Notes: generated by a model not told the origin, from the sequence alone. Numbered from the stretch's first letter, positions 17,705-26,954 are shown. The stretch is DNA of 64,000 nt from Tumebacillus flagellatus (GCF_000714935.1 NZ_JMIR01000002.1:188187-252186), one strand, 5' to 3'. Numbers and translations: made by a program.

Positions 17705-17857
17705 CTAGCACAACCCCCAGCGCATGACCAATCCGCCGTCAACGTGCAAGCATTGCCCCGTGATAATAACGGACGCATCCGTTGCAAAAACCACCGCCCG
17801 CGCAATGTCGTCCGGCGTAGCCAAGCGTCCAAAAGGTCCAACTTCGTAAGGGTACGC
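17705..17857 (-). pseudogene. 3' fragment of a short-chain dehydrogenase gene
   Basis: About 50 codons with an unmistakable SDR C-terminus: GPFGRLATPDDIARAV, then FATDASVIITGQCLHVDGG. The catalytic YxxxK and cofactor domain are gone. The fragment begins right at the TPP-riboswitch terminator and ends 28 nt before mqnB. A deletion apparently joined the riboswitch to the end of this gene. Confidence 0.8.
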
Positions 17858-17889
17858 AAAAAAACCGCTCCAGCAAAAGGAGCGGTTTG
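17857..17889 (-). terminator. intrinsic terminator of the TPP riboswitch
   Basis: AACCGCTCC and GGAGCGGTT form a 9-bp stem followed on the minus strand by seven T, just downstream of the TPP aptamer. Confidence 0.85.
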
Positions 17890-17899
17890 TCAAAACCAC

Positions 17900-18022
17900 C
17901 ACATCACGCCTGCCAAATGGCAGGCCAACTTCCTCCGCCGGCATTACCCAGACCGGTTCAAACAGTCGGCAACGGAGTTGCTGGTTGCCCTCTCAGCCCG
18001 TATCCACGAGCTCCTGCATGTC
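17900..18022 (-). ncRNA. TPP riboswitch (THI element)
   Basis: On the minus strand the two hallmark segments are present: GGGCTGAGAGGG (with CUGAGA at 17996-17991) and TTGAACCGGTCTGGGTAA plus TGCCGGCGGAGGAAG (17962-17929), matching the pyrimidine- and pyrophosphate-sensing arms. A GCCTGCC/GGCAGGC hairpin and a terminator follow. There is no thiamine gene downstream: next are the SDR fragment and mqnB-mqnD, so its control target seems to have been lost. Confidence 0.88.
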
Positions 18023-18034
18023 TCTCAGATTACA

Positions 18035-18688
18035 TCAACACCCGTCCATCCCGCAAGCCGCGCCCTCGCCCGGCTCGTCGGTTCCTTTTTGATTGGCGAG
18101 TTCTTCGTCGAGGATGCCTTCCAACACCGCTTGGCCGCGCACGCCTTCGAGCACGGTGCTGCCGACGCGGATCGTCGGCACGACTTGGATATTCGCCTCG
18201 TGATAGGCGTGGTGAAGGGCTTGTTGGTGGGCTTCCTTATAGTGACGCGTTTCAAGGGCGTTGCGGAACGCCGCTTGATCGAGCCCGACTTCCCCGGCGA
18301 GCTTCGTCAGCACGTCCACGTCGCCGATGTCCTGCGACTCTTCAAAGAAAGCCTGGAACATCCGGTGGTTGTATGCGTTGCCCATGCCGTGCTCCTTCGC
18401 GAACTGAAACCCTTCAAACGCCAGATGAGTATGCGGTTGCGGCGAGACGGCGGGCAGGGTCATTTTTTCCAAACCGAAGCGGCGGGCAAACGGGTAGACC
18501 GATTGCTCCCACGCGTTCTTCAAATAATCGCCCTCGGGGCGCAGCGTTTCATTCGGGTACGGACGCAGTTCGAACGGCATCCATTCCACTTCCACATCTC
18601 GTCCTTCGATCGCTTTTTGCAGCGGAACCTCCGCTATGTAGCAGAACGGTCAGACGTAGTCTGAGTACACTTGAATCTTCAACGTCAC
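18035..18688 (-). CDS. FrnE/DsbA-like thioredoxin-fold oxidoreductase, probable selenoprotein (Sec13)
   Basis: 217 codons if the in-frame TGA at 18652-18650 is selenocysteine. GTG start at 18688, GGAG 10 nt upstream; a TTG two codons later is also possible. The N-terminus reads KIQVYSDYV-U-PFCYIAEVPL, so TGA replaces the first Cys of the C-P-F-C active site; the rest is a full FrnE/DsbA domain (WMPFELRPYP, cis-Pro region VVPTIRVG) ending in a CGMDGC tail. A 6-bp hairpin with a GGT loop lies 14 nt after the TGA. Without readthrough the start would lose the whole active site, so recoding is the best explanation. Confidence 0.83.
18621..18635 (-). promoter_or_regulatory. bSECIS-like hairpin of the DsbA-like selenoprotein
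   Basis: AGCGGA-GGT-TCCGCT: a perfect 6-bp stem with a GG-containing loop, starting 14 nt downstream of the TGA (loop 20 nt away). Geometry fits bacterial SECIS. Confidence 0.68.
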
Positions 18689-18750
18689 GGCACAGTCACT
18701 CCATTCTATAGATAAAACCCTTTGGCTCAGTATATCCAGAATCCACCTCG

Positions 18751-18793
18751 AAAAAAAGACCCTATCCCCGGCTGAGGATAAGGTCCATTTTTT
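18751..18793 (-). terminator. terminator of the symporter operon
   Basis: GACCTTATCC and GGATAGGGTC stem with T-runs on both sides, directly after the symporter stop. Confidence 0.8.
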
Positions 18794-18796
18794 CGA

Positions 18797-20305
18797 TTAG
18801 GACATCATGGCTTGTTCTTGCTTTTGCGCGGCCGCTTCCGCTGCTTTCTGATCGCCGAACAGGAACTCCGTAACCGGGTTCGCTTGACGATTGCGGACGA
18901 AGAACGGGTTGAGCACCGCGACGACGACGAAGTTGGCGGCAAGGCCCCACGCGCCTTCGTAGATGCCGTGCGCGGAGTTCGTGCCGTATACGGTGAACGT
19001 GACGACGAGGCCGACGAGGAGGCCGGCGATCGTCGCTTCCCGGGTTTGCGTCTTCCAGAACAGCGAGAACACGATCGCCGGGAAGATCTGCACCATGCCG
19101 GAGACGCCGAGCAATTGCAGCGAAACCAGCGCCGTCGGGAACATCAGGCCGCAGATCAGCGCGAGACCGATGACGACGAAGACCATCGAGCGGGTGAACA
19201 GCGTGAGTTTTTTCGGAGAGACGTTCGGGTTGATCATGTCGCGGTAGATGTTGTTTGCAAACAAGTTCGAAGCCCCGATCGCCATGATCGAGCACGGAAT
19301 CAGCGACGCCAGCGCGATCGTGGCGTACACGACGCCTTGCGTCCAACCGCCGTACGAGACGCGCACCAGCTCCAACAGCGCGAATTTCGCGTCGGTGTTC
19401 GCCGGAAGCACCATCTTCGCGAGGAGGCCGAGGAAGATGACGAGGATCAACACGACGTTGTAGAGCGGAAGCAAGATGGCGTTCTTGCGCAGGGCGTTGG
19501 CGCTTTTCGACGTGAACACGCCGGTCGCCGCGTGCGCCCACATGAACAGAGCGAGCGCCGAAACGAGCGAAGCGGTGGTGAACCAGAGGTAGCTCTTCGG
19601 GCCGGACGTCGGGATCGTGAGCATCTTCGGCGCTTTCTGCGAGATCGTGTCGATCATCGAACCCCAGCTGCCAAAGTGCATCATCGGGAGCGAGACGACG
19701 AGGAAGAGCATGACGACCCAGATCAGAATGTCCTTGATGACGGCGGTGTAGGTCGGACCTTTGATGCCGCTGAAGAACGTGTAGAGCGCGACGAGCAGAA
19801 ACGAGATGATGACGACCATCTTGACGTTGACGATGCCGGAACCGGCGATTTGCAAGGTGTTTTGGATGCCGCTCAGCTGCAAATCGATGTACGGAATCAA
19901 CATCAGCACGCCGACGATCGCGATGATCGCCGAGAGCAGTTTGGAGTCAAACCGTCCCTTCGCATAGTCGGCGAGGGTGGTGAATTTGTACGCCTTGGCA
20001 ACTTTCCACAGGCGCGGGAGGAAGAAGTAGGCGATCGAATACGCCAAGATGCAGTACGGAATCGCGAAGAACGCCAGCGACCCGGCAGTATACGATTGCG
20101 AAGTCAGCGCGAGGAACGTGTACGCGGTGTACAAGTCCGCCCCGACCAAAAACCACACGAGCAGCGTGCCGAAGCGACGGCCGCCGACCGACCATTCCTC
20201 AACGGAACTGCGGGACGACTTGTTGCGTCCGGCGACGAAACCGATCATAACGACGAGCAAAACGATGATTGCCGTGATCGTAAATGCAGTAGAATTGCCA
20301 GTCAT
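18797..20305 (-). CDS. sodium:solute symporter (SSS family)
   Basis: 502-residue membrane protein with about 13 hydrophobic helices; EEWSVGGRRFGTLLVWFLVGADLYTAYTF is the family's N-terminal signature region and the C-terminal half fits panthothenate/solute symporters. The cytoplasmic tail is Ala/Glu/Gln-rich. Its start overlaps the stop of the small DUF3311 gene (TGATG), a pairing typical of YhjB-type symporters. Substrate not predictable. Confidence 0.9.
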   Translation of the reverse strand: MTGNSTAFTITAIIVLLVVMIGFVAGRNKSSRSSVEEWSVGGRRFGTLLVWFLVGADLYTAYTFLALTSQSYTAGSLAFFAIPYCILAYSIAYFFLPRLWKVAKAYKFTTLADYAKGRFDSKLLSAIIAIVGVLMLIPYIDLQLSGIQNTLQIAGSGIVNVKMVVIISFLLVALYTFFSGIKGPTYTAVIKDILIWVVMLFLVVSLPMMHFGSWGSMIDTISQKAPKMLTIPTSGPKSYLWFTTASLVSALALFMWAHAATGVFTSKSANALRKNAILLPLYNVVLILVIFLGLLAKMVLPANTDAKFALLELVRVSYGGWTQGVVYATIALASLIPCSIMAIGASNLFANNIYRDMINPNVSPKKLTLFTRSMVFVVIGLALICGLMFPTALVSLQLLGVSGMVQIFPAIVFSLFWKTQTREATIAGLLVGLVVTFTVYGTNSAHGIYEGAWGLAANFVVVAVLNPFFVRNRQANPVTEFLFGDQKAAEAAAQKQEQAMMS

Positions 20306-20523
20306 CAGTCAACGAACCTCCCTTGGGCTTTCTGAATCCGATAGATGCTGTACGTACAGACCGGACTGAGCACGATCCACAGGAAAAACCAAAAATGCAA
20401 AAAAGGAAGTCCGAAAATGACAGGGTCCATCCGGTTCACAAACGGCAGCACGAGCAGCTGCGCCACAAAGGGTAGCAAGGCCAAGATGATGACGGCCAGT
20501 TTCGGTGCAAATTTGTTGTTCAT
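20305..20523 (-). CDS. DUF3311 small membrane protein, symporter partner
   Basis: 72 residues with two hydrophobic helices (LAVIILALLPFVAQLLVLPF and FGLPFLHFWFFLWIVLSPVCTY), matching DUF3311 proteins encoded just upstream of SSS symporters. ATG at 20523 has GAAGGAGG upstream; stop overlaps the symporter start by 1 nt. Probably an accessory subunit of the transporter. Confidence 0.82.
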   Translation of the reverse strand: MNNKFAPKLAVIILALLPFVAQLLVLPFVNRMDPVIFGLPFLHFWFFLWIVLSPVCTYSIYRIQKAQGRFVD

Positions 20524-20767
20524 GGCGAAAGGGCTGCCTCCTTCTGCAAAAAGCTGATTTTTGCCAATCGTAGCTCCACAGTCGGTAGAAGGCAATTCTA
20601 CTTTTTCGTATAATCTGACAATTCGACGCAAGGCAAAGGGGTAAGCTTGTTTTTTCTACTGTATACTCAAAATTAAGCCCTATTTAGTTTCGACATTAAC
20701 CTCCAACCAGACGGTTGACTGGATTTTCAGCAGTCCAATTTGTGAGACTGTGTTATTCTGGAAGAAA

Positions 20768-21622
20768 ATGAGAGGAGCGATGTGGCAAGTGGGAGATACG
20801 AAGTTGGTGCTTTTTGAAGGAGTTATGGGTTCGGGGAAGTCATCCACGGCTCAATTTGCGGCAGATGTTTTGAAGAGATACAACCGTCCTGTGGAGTTGT
20901 ATTTGGAAGGAGATCTGGATCATCCGGCAGACTTTGACCGCGTCGCTTGTTTGGATGCGGAGGCGTTCGACGCTTTCATGAAAAAACACCCCGGCGACGC
21001 GGCGGCGTCGGCTCCGTTTGTGACGCGGCGGGGGGATGACGTGCTGGTTGCATATGGGAAAGCAGGCCGCGCGATCTCGTTGCCGCTTTGGGAAGCGTTG
21101 CAGGGATTTGACATCTATGAAGGGATCACGCTGGCGAAGCATCGCGAGTTGTTGCAAACGCGGTGGGGTGAATTTGCGTCGGAGCAGGCGGCGCGGGAGA
21201 GCACGATGATTTTTGACTGTGCGTTTTTTCAAAATCCGATGTGTGCGTTTCTGGCGAAGCATGATGCGGGGCGGGATGCCGTGGTTGAACACATCCTGAC
21301 TCTCGCGCAGAAGGTCCAACCGCTGAATCCCCTCCTGGTGTATTTCTATCAAACCAACCTCCGCGAGTCGGTGGAACGCGTGTGCCAAGTGCGATCGAAA
21401 GAATGGCTGGATTTCGTGATTTCCTATCATACGGAACAGGGACTCGGACGCGCGAAGGGATGGAACGGGTTCGACGGTCTGATCTCCTTCTTGGAGATGC
21501 GACAAGAGCTGGAGTTGGAGCTGTGCACCAAACTCCCGTTCCAAACTTTGGTCTTGGAAAACTCCAGCCATGATTGGGATGCGATCTTGCCGAAGGTGGA
21601 GCAGGCGTTACTTCAGGGTTGA
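20768..21622 (+). CDS. P-loop nucleotide-binding protein, unknown function
   Basis: About 284 residues. Walker A is FEGVMGSGKSSTAQF (about residues 19-33), followed by a thymidylate-kinase-like layout including TMIFDCAFFQNPM, a Walker B/Asp segment. The family seems to be uncharacterised Firmicute P-loop kinase-like proteins. Two starts are close together (20768 and 20780), both with tight ribosome-site spacing; I keep the longer. The 3' end overlaps the convergent DoxX gene by 10 bp. Confidence 0.68.
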   Translation: MRGAMWQVGDTKLVLFEGVMGSGKSSTAQFAADVLKRYNRPVELYLEGDLDHPADFDRVACLDAEAFDAFMKKHPGDAAASAPFVTRRGDDVLVAYGKAGRAISLPLWEALQGFDIYEGITLAKHRELLQTRWGEFASEQAARESTMIFDCAFFQNPMCAFLAKHDAGRDAVVEHILTLAQKVQPLNPLLVYFYQTNLRESVERVCQVRSKEWLDFVISYHTEQGLGRAKGWNGFDGLISFLEMRQELELELCTKLPFQTLVLENSSHDWDAILPKVEQALLQG

Positions 21623-22032
21623 AACAACGCGTACTGCCCCGGCCCGATGAAGGCGACGCCGAGGACGACGGCGATGAGGACGAGGTTGTATTCGAAGCCG
21701 CCGTTTTGCGCCCAGTAGCCGTTTTTGCCGTGGACGGTGATGATCGCGTCGATCATGATCACGATGATCAGCGCCGCTCCCAGCCACGTCAACCAGCCGA
21801 CCGTGAACAGCAACCCGCCGACCAGTTCAAACACTCCGGCGATCACCGCCCAGATCGTGCCCGCCGGGCGGATTCCGATCGATTCCAACCACTTCCCGGT
21901 CTCGCTCGGACCCGTGCCGCCGAACCAGCCGAACAGCTTCTGCGCACCGTGCCCGACAAACGTAAGTCCGATCACCAAACGGATGATCAACAGCCCAAAC
22001 GCTGCCATCCATCCGAGATTGAGATTGTCCAT
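21613..22032 (-). CDS. DoxX family membrane protein
   Basis: 139 residues, four hydrophobic helices, with GLTFVGHGAQKLFGWFGG, the DoxX signature near helix 1. ATG at 22032 has AGGAGGTACAAGGGA upstream. DoxX proteins are linked to thiosulfate oxidation or redox stress in some bacteria, but most are uncharacterised. Single gene, ending convergently with the P-loop gene. Confidence 0.85.
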   Translation of the reverse strand: MDNLNLGWMAAFGLLIIRLVIGLTFVGHGAQKLFGWFGGTGPSETGKWLESIGIRPAGTIWAVIAGVFELVGGLLFTVGWLTWLGAALIIVIMIDAIITVHGKNGYWAQNGGFEYNLVLIAVVLGVAFIGPGQYALFQP

Positions 22033-22118
22033 TCCCTTGTACCTCCTCGGTTTTGCTTGCGGTTTCGTTTCTGTTACGTTCTCCTCTTTTCCAGAACCCA
22101 ATACCGCCGCAGGGCACC

Positions 22119-22160
22119 AAAAAGACCCCGACACCCATAGGGCTTGTCGAGGTCTTTTTG
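22119..22160. terminator. terminator of OYE copy 2
   Basis: GACCCCGACA and TGTCGAGGTC stem with A/T runs on both sides. Confidence 0.78.
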
Positions 22161-22183
22161 CGATTTCGGAAGCTGTTCAGTCC

Positions 22184-23317
22184 TTAGTCCACGACCGGGA
22201 ACCAGCCCGGCGTGTGAAGGATCGCTTGCCAGAGCGGGTCCGGCACGACGAGGCGGGCTTGGTCGTTTTTGGTGAGCGTGGTTTGGATGTCGGATTCGCG
22301 TCCTTCCGCGATCTTCTCCACCCAATCCGGCTCGATGATCAGTTCACGGCCGATCGCCAGCAGCGGCGCGCCGCCTTCGGTGATCGCTTTCTGCGCATCG
22401 TCGGCGGTGTGAATCGAGCCGACGCCCATCACCGGCACGCGGTTGCCGACACGCTCGACGATCCACTCGTAGCGGGTTTTGCTTTCATCAGCACCGCGGC
22501 GCGGCTTCGACCAGAAATCCATCAGCGAAACGTGGAGGTAATCGAGCTCAAGGTCTGCCAGCGCGTTCACCAGTTCGAGGCTGTCGGCCATCGTGAAGCC
22601 GTCTTCCTCTTGCTCTTCCGGAGAGAAGCGGTAGCCGACGATGAACGGCGATTTCGCGTGCTCGGCGACTGCTTTTTTGACAGCGTCGACGACGGCCAAC
22701 GGGAAGCGCATACGGTTTTCCAGACTGCCTCCCCATTGGTCTTCGCGGCGGTTGGAGTGCGGAGAGAAGAATTGATGGAGCAAGTAGCCGTTCGCGCCGT
22801 GGATTTCCACGCCGTCGTAGCCCGCTTCAATCGCGCGGCGGGTGGTCTCGCCGAACGCGTGGATGATCTCGTGGATTTCATCTTCGGTCAGCGGACGCGG
22901 CTGGACGCGGTCTTCGCCGTCTTGCTTCACGTCGCTCGCCGACACGACATCGCCGTTCGGAACGAGGCTCGGCGGGCAGGAACGGCCGCCGTGGAAGATT
23001 TGCAGAATCGCTTTGGCGCCTTTGGCTTGAATCGCGCTCGCCAGTTGACGGAGGCTCGGAATCATCTCGTCGCGGTCGCCGCCGAATTCGCCGTGGAAGC
23101 CTTTGCCGTTCGGCGTCACATACGTGCACGCCGTGATGACGGTGCCGACACCTCCCGAGCGGCGTGCGTAGTATTCCACTTCCGCATCGGTCACCGTGCC
23201 GTCCGGATTGGAGGAAAAGTTGGTCATCGGCGCGAGGGCGATGCGGTTTTTCAGTGTGACGCCGGAGCGCAGGGGGAAGCTTTCAAAAAGTGATTGGTAT
23301 TTCGGATTCATGGACAT
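22184..23317 (-). CDS. NADH:flavin oxidoreductase, Old Yellow Enzyme family (copy 2)
   Basis: 377 residues, close paralogue of 7037-8146. Shared: LKNRIALAPMTNFSSNPDG, AILQIFHGGR, VEIHGANGYLLHQFFSPHSNRR, MGVGSIHTADDA and the C-terminal PGWFPV. Start MSMNP at 23317; an ATG two codons later is also possible. Ene-reductase substrate unknown. Two such copies 15 kb apart suggest an old duplication with divergence. Confidence 0.9.
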   Translation of the reverse strand: MSMNPKYQSLFESFPLRSGVTLKNRIALAPMTNFSSNPDGTVTDAEVEYYARRSGGVGTVITACTYVTPNGKGFHGEFGGDRDEMIPSLRQLASAIQAKGAKAILQIFHGGRSCPPSLVPNGDVVSASDVKQDGEDRVQPRPLTEDEIHEIIHAFGETTRRAIEAGYDGVEIHGANGYLLHQFFSPHSNRREDQWGGSLENRMRFPLAVVDAVKKAVAEHAKSPFIVGYRFSPEEQEEDGFTMADSLELVNALADLELDYLHVSLMDFWSKPRRGADESKTRYEWIVERVGNRVPVMGVGSIHTADDAQKAITEGGAPLLAIGRELIIEPDWVEKIAEGRESDIQTTLTKNDQARLVVPDPLWQAILHTPGWFPVVD

Positions 23318-23396
23318 GAAATGAACTCCCTTCGAGGGTACTTGATGCTCTTCAGTTTATAAAGTTCCTTCCTGCAAGTAAGTAATGCATCTTACA

Positions 23397-23432
23397 AGAA
23401 AAAAAACACCTGCCCGCAGACAGATGTTTTTC
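23397..23432 (-). terminator. terminator of the ABC/two-component operon
   Basis: ACATCTG and CAGGTGT stem followed on the minus strand by a T-run, just after the histidine kinase gene. Confidence 0.68.
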
Positions 23433-23447
23433 ACCCGACCCACTCGT

Positions 23448-24521
23448 TCAGAGAGGCAGCGTCACTTCAAACGTCGAACCCGCGCCGACCCGGCTTGCCA
23501 CCAGAATTCGCCCTTGGTGCAGTTCGACGATCTTCTTCGCGATGGCGAGACCGAGTCCGCTTCCGCTGCCCGCCGTGCGGGTTCGAGACTTGTCGCCTTT
23601 GTAAAATCGTTCAAACACCCGCAGTTGATCTTCCGGCGCGATGCCCGGCCCCGTGTCGGTGACGCGGACGCGGGCTCCCTCTGCCGTTTTGTCCAAAGAG
23701 ATGTGCAGGCTGCCTCCGTGCGGAGTGAATTTGATGGCATTGTGGATCAAGTTCATCCACACTTGGAGCAGCAGCTGCTCGTCGGCGTTCACCGTCGTCT
23801 CGGTCAGGTCTACCTCCAACTCCAGCGACTTCTCCAACCATTGCGGCTCGCACGCGAGCACCACGTTGCGCAGTTGCACATCGAGCCGACAGGGACGCGG
23901 TTCGAACGGTTGGTGCTCCGATTCTAGCGAGGTCAATTTGAGCAGGTTGTCGCTCAGCTTGGAGAGCCGCGCGCTTTCCATCTCGATGATCGACAGGTAA
24001 CGCCGCCGCTCCTCAAGGCTCAGACCTTCGTTTTGCAGGGTATTGGCGAACCCGCGGATGGAAGTCAGCGGAGATTGAATCTCGTGCGAGACGTTGGAGA
24101 TCAGCTCTTGACGCAGAGTTTCCATCTGTTTGAGCTCTTGCGCCATCTGGTTGATCGTCTCGATGAAACCGGCAAACTGCCCTTGGTAGCGCTCGTCTTC
24201 CTGATCCAAATTGACGTTGAAATCGCCCTTGGCAATGCGCTTCAACGCCGCGTTGATCTCGTTCCAAAACGCCAGCTGCTTGGGTCTCGCCAAGATCCCG
24301 AACACCGTGGACGCTGCCACCAGCAACAACATCCCCACAAACCACGTCAGCAATTGTCTCGGCAAGTCGGACCACTCCGCTCCCGCCGCCGAAAGCACCC
24401 ATCTCGTCAGAAAAAACGCCACCGTAAACGCCGCCCCGCTCGCCAGCAGCATCATGAGGACGGCACCGGCGACTCTCACGGCGAACGGGAGCTTCTCGTG
24501 ATGGCGGCGTCTGCCTCTCAT
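23448..24521 (-). CDS. sensor histidine kinase
   Basis: 357 residues. Two membrane helices (about 15-35 and 50-75) with very little extracellular loop, a HAMP-like linker, HisKA with NVSHEIQSPLTSIRGF (phospho-His), and HATPase with NAIKF (N box), DTGPGI (G1), FERFYKG and GSGLGLAIAKK (G2). The tiny sensor loop fits intramembrane or envelope-stress kinases that watch a neighbouring ABC transporter. ATG overlaps the regulator stop by 4 nt. Confidence 0.92.
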   Translation of the reverse strand: MRGRRRHHEKLPFAVRVAGAVLMMLLASGAAFTVAFFLTRWVLSAAGAEWSDLPRQLLTWFVGMLLLVAASTVFGILARPKQLAFWNEINAALKRIAKGDFNVNLDQEDERYQGQFAGFIETINQMAQELKQMETLRQELISNVSHEIQSPLTSIRGFANTLQNEGLSLEERRRYLSIIEMESARLSKLSDNLLKLTSLESEHQPFEPRPCRLDVQLRNVVLACEPQWLEKSLELEVDLTETTVNADEQLLLQVWMNLIHNAIKFTPHGGSLHISLDKTAEGARVRVTDTGPGIAPEDQLRVFERFYKGDKSRTRTAGSGSGLGLAIAKKIVELHQGRILVASRVGAGSTFEVTLPL

Positions 24522-25192
24522 CGCACGACCTCCAAGCGATACCCAAGCCCGCGAATCGTGCTGATCTTAAGCGAGACGCCCCAATCGGCAAACCGCTCCC
24601 GCAAGCGGTTGATGTGCACGTCCAGCGTCCGTTCGTTCCCGTCAAAATCAATGCCCCATACCGTCTCGATCAACTGGTCTCTCGAAAGCGTCCGCCCCAG
24701 ATGGCTGCCCATCGCAAACAGCAGGTCAAACTCCTTGGGCGGGAGCGCGACAGGCTCCCGGTTCACCTTGACTTCATAGGTTTGGCGATCGAGAAACACT
24801 TCGCCCAGCGCCAATTGCTGCGACGCATGAATCCGGTAGCGTTTGAGCAGCGCCTGCACCCGCACGACCAATTCCGCCGGATCGAACGGTTTCACGAGGT
24901 AATCGTCCGTTCCCGCATGAAACCCCCGCACTTTATCCGCCGTCTCGCCCTTGGCAGTCAGCATCAGCAACGGGATGTCCGAGACAGCACGCAGTTCCTT
25001 GCACAGCGTCCAGCCGTCCATGTTCGGCATCATGATGTCGAGGATGACCATGTCCGCCGGGTCGGCCTCCATCATCGCCAACGCTTCTCTACCGTCGCCT
25101 GCCTCGCGGATGGCGAGACCCTGTTGTTGCAACACCACCCGCACCAACTCCCGAATGTGCGGATCGTCATCGACCACCAGCACGTTCACCAT
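24518..25192 (-). CDS. OmpR-family response regulator
   Basis: 224 residues: receiver domain with the acidic pair (VDDD), phosphorylated Asp in MVILDIMMP and Lys in YLVKPFD; C-terminal winged helix with LPPKEFDLLFAM and NERTLDVHINRLRERF. Partner of the kinase overlapping its 3' end; 19 nt downstream of the ABC exporter gene, so the three genes form an operon. Probably controls its own operon or resistance functions. Confidence 0.93.
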   Translation of the reverse strand: MVNVLVVDDDPHIRELVRVVLQQQGLAIREAGDGREALAMMEADPADMVILDIMMPNMDGWTLCKELRAVSDIPLLMLTAKGETADKVRGFHAGTDDYLVKPFDPAELVVRVQALLKRYRIHASQQLALGEVFLDRQTYEVKVNREPVALPPKEFDLLFAMGSHLGRTLSRDQLIETVWGIDFDGNERTLDVHINRLRERFADWGVSLKISTIRGLGYRLEVVR

Positions 25193-25211
25193 CTCGAAAC
25201 CCCCCCTGCCG

Positions 25212-26954
25212 TCACGAAACCAGATTTACGCGCAACTGCCCGTCGGCAAACTCCCGATACAGCGCATGCGAGGCATACAGCTCCTCATGCGTGCCGATTC
25301 CCGTAATCCGACCCTTCTCCACAAACACGATCGAGTCCGCGTCGACGACCGTGGACAGACGATGCGCGATCACGACGGTCGTTCGCCCTTGCATCAAGTT
25401 CTTCAGCGCCTGTTGCACCACTTCTTCCGACTTGCTGTCCAAGTTCGAAGTCGCTTCGTCCAACATCAAAATCTGCGGGTCGCGCAGCAACGCCCGCGCG
25501 ATGGCGATGCGCTGACGCTGACCGCCGGACAGCTTGATGCCCCGCTCGCCGACTTCCGTGTCGTATCCATTCGGCAGGTCTTGGATGAAACCTTCCGCAT
25601 ACGCCATGCGCGCCGCGGACTCCAGCTCTTCCTGCGTAATCTCCCGGTCCAGACCGTAGCAGAGATTGTCTCGAATCGTTCCCGCCAGAATCGGGCTCTC
25701 CTGCGAAACATACCCGATGTTGCGTCGCCACGAGCGCAGCGAGAATTCCGAGATGTCGCGTCCGCCCAATCGAATTCCCCCGGCATCCGGCGAGTAAAAC
25801 CGCTCCAGCATGGAGAACAGCGTCGTTTTGCCGCCGCCGCTCGGTCCGACGACAGCCGTTACTTTGCCCGGTTCGATCATCAGCGTTACATCGCGCAAAA
25901 TCGGTTCTTCCGGTTTGTACGCAAACGAGACCTGCTCGATGAAGATCGGCTGTTGCGCATCTTCGACCGGACGCCCCGACTCTTGGTCCTCTTCCTCTGC
26001 TTCCAAAATCCCGATGATGCTCTCCGTTGCGCCTTTCGCTTTTTGCAACTGGGTAAAAAACTGCACGACTTGCGTGACCGGGAACATGATTTGAAACAGG
26101 TACATCAGAAACGCCACCAACTCGCCGGCGGTCATCTTGCCCGTCGACACCTGCACGCCGCCGAAGCCGATCAGCGCCACCAGCACCAGCAAGATCAGAA
26201 ACGAAACGATCGGAGAGACAATCGCTTGGATGCGGGCTTCTTTGATCCCGAATTGAAACAGGTTGCGAATCCCGCCGCGTCCCTGTTCGTGCTCAATCGG
26301 TTCCGACCCCGACGCTTTGACCAAGCGAATTTCGGAGACGACGCGGGTGATCACCGACGTGAACTTCGCGTTCTCCGCTTGTGTGTCTTTCGAGATGCGA
26401 TGCATCGCCCGCCCGACCGGCACCATGACGAGCGCCACCATCGGGAACAGCAAGAGAATGACCAGCGACATCTGCCAGTTCATCGAGAACATCAGCGCAA
26501 TCGCGCCGACAATCGACAACAACCCGGTGAAAAACCCCGCGACGTTCTCCGTCACAAACCCCTTGATCACCGCCGTGTCGTTGGTCAGGCGCGAGATCGT
26601 GTCGCCGGTTTCCTTGCTGTCGTAATAAGGAACCGGCAGTTTCAGCAGTTTGCTCCACAGGCGTTCGCGGATCGCCGAAACGATTTTATTGCCGCCGTAG
26701 TGCAACAAGTAGACGGAAATCCCGCCGGATACCAACTGCGCCACGAGCGCTCCCGCCATCGCCGCGATTTGCCCGCCGCTGAGCGATCCCAGTGAAAACC
26801 CGTTGACCAACCCCTTCGTAAACAGCGGGATCGTCAAACCGACCAGCGTGTTGATCATGCTGAGCAGGACGGCGACGGTCAGCACCGCTTTGGGAGGATT
26901 CGTCTCCAAAATCAGCCGTGCAAAGCGCTTGATCGGTGTCTTCGTTTCTCTCAT
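25212..26954 (-). CDS. ABC exporter (homodimer type, BmrA-like)
   Basis: 580-residue half-transporter. Six-helix exporter domain, then NBD with VGPSGGGKTTLFSML (Walker A), LSGGQRQRIAIARALL (signature) and ILMLDEATSNLDS (Walker B with consensus Glu): all sites canonical, so a functional homodimer is expected, unlike the pair at 9.7-13.3 kb. GAGGAGTGAG precedes the ATG. First gene of an operon with a two-component system. Confidence 0.9.
   Translation of the reverse strand: MRETKTPIKRFARLILETNPPKAVLTVAVLLSMINTLVGLTIPLFTKGLVNGFSLGSLSGGQIAAMAGALVAQLVSGGISVYLLHYGGNKIVSAIRERLWSKLLKLPVPYYDSKETGDTISRLTNDTAVIKGFVTENVAGFFTGLLSIVGAIALMFSMNWQMSLVILLLFPMVALVMVPVGRAMHRISKDTQAENAKFTSVITRVVSEIRLVKASGSEPIEHEQGRGGIRNLFQFGIKEARIQAIVSPIVSFLILLVLVALIGFGGVQVSTGKMTAGELVAFLMYLFQIMFPVTQVVQFFTQLQKAKGATESIIGILEAEEEDQESGRPVEDAQQPIFIEQVSFAYKPEEPILRDVTLMIEPGKVTAVVGPSGGGKTTLFSMLERFYSPDAGGIRLGGRDISEFSLRSWRRNIGYVSQESPILAGTIRDNLCYGLDREITQEELESAARMAYAEGFIQDLPNGYDTEVGERGIKLSGGQRQRIAIARALLRDPQILMLDEATSNLDSKSEEVVQQALKNLMQGRTTVVIAHRLSTVVDADSIVFVEKGRITGIGTHEELYASHALYREFADGQLRVNLVS

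Noticed and set aside
18812-20335. 507-codon plus-strand frame over the symporter
   Set aside because: Antisense shadow of a GC-rich membrane protein; composition dominated by Arg/Glu/Asp/His and no family resemblance.
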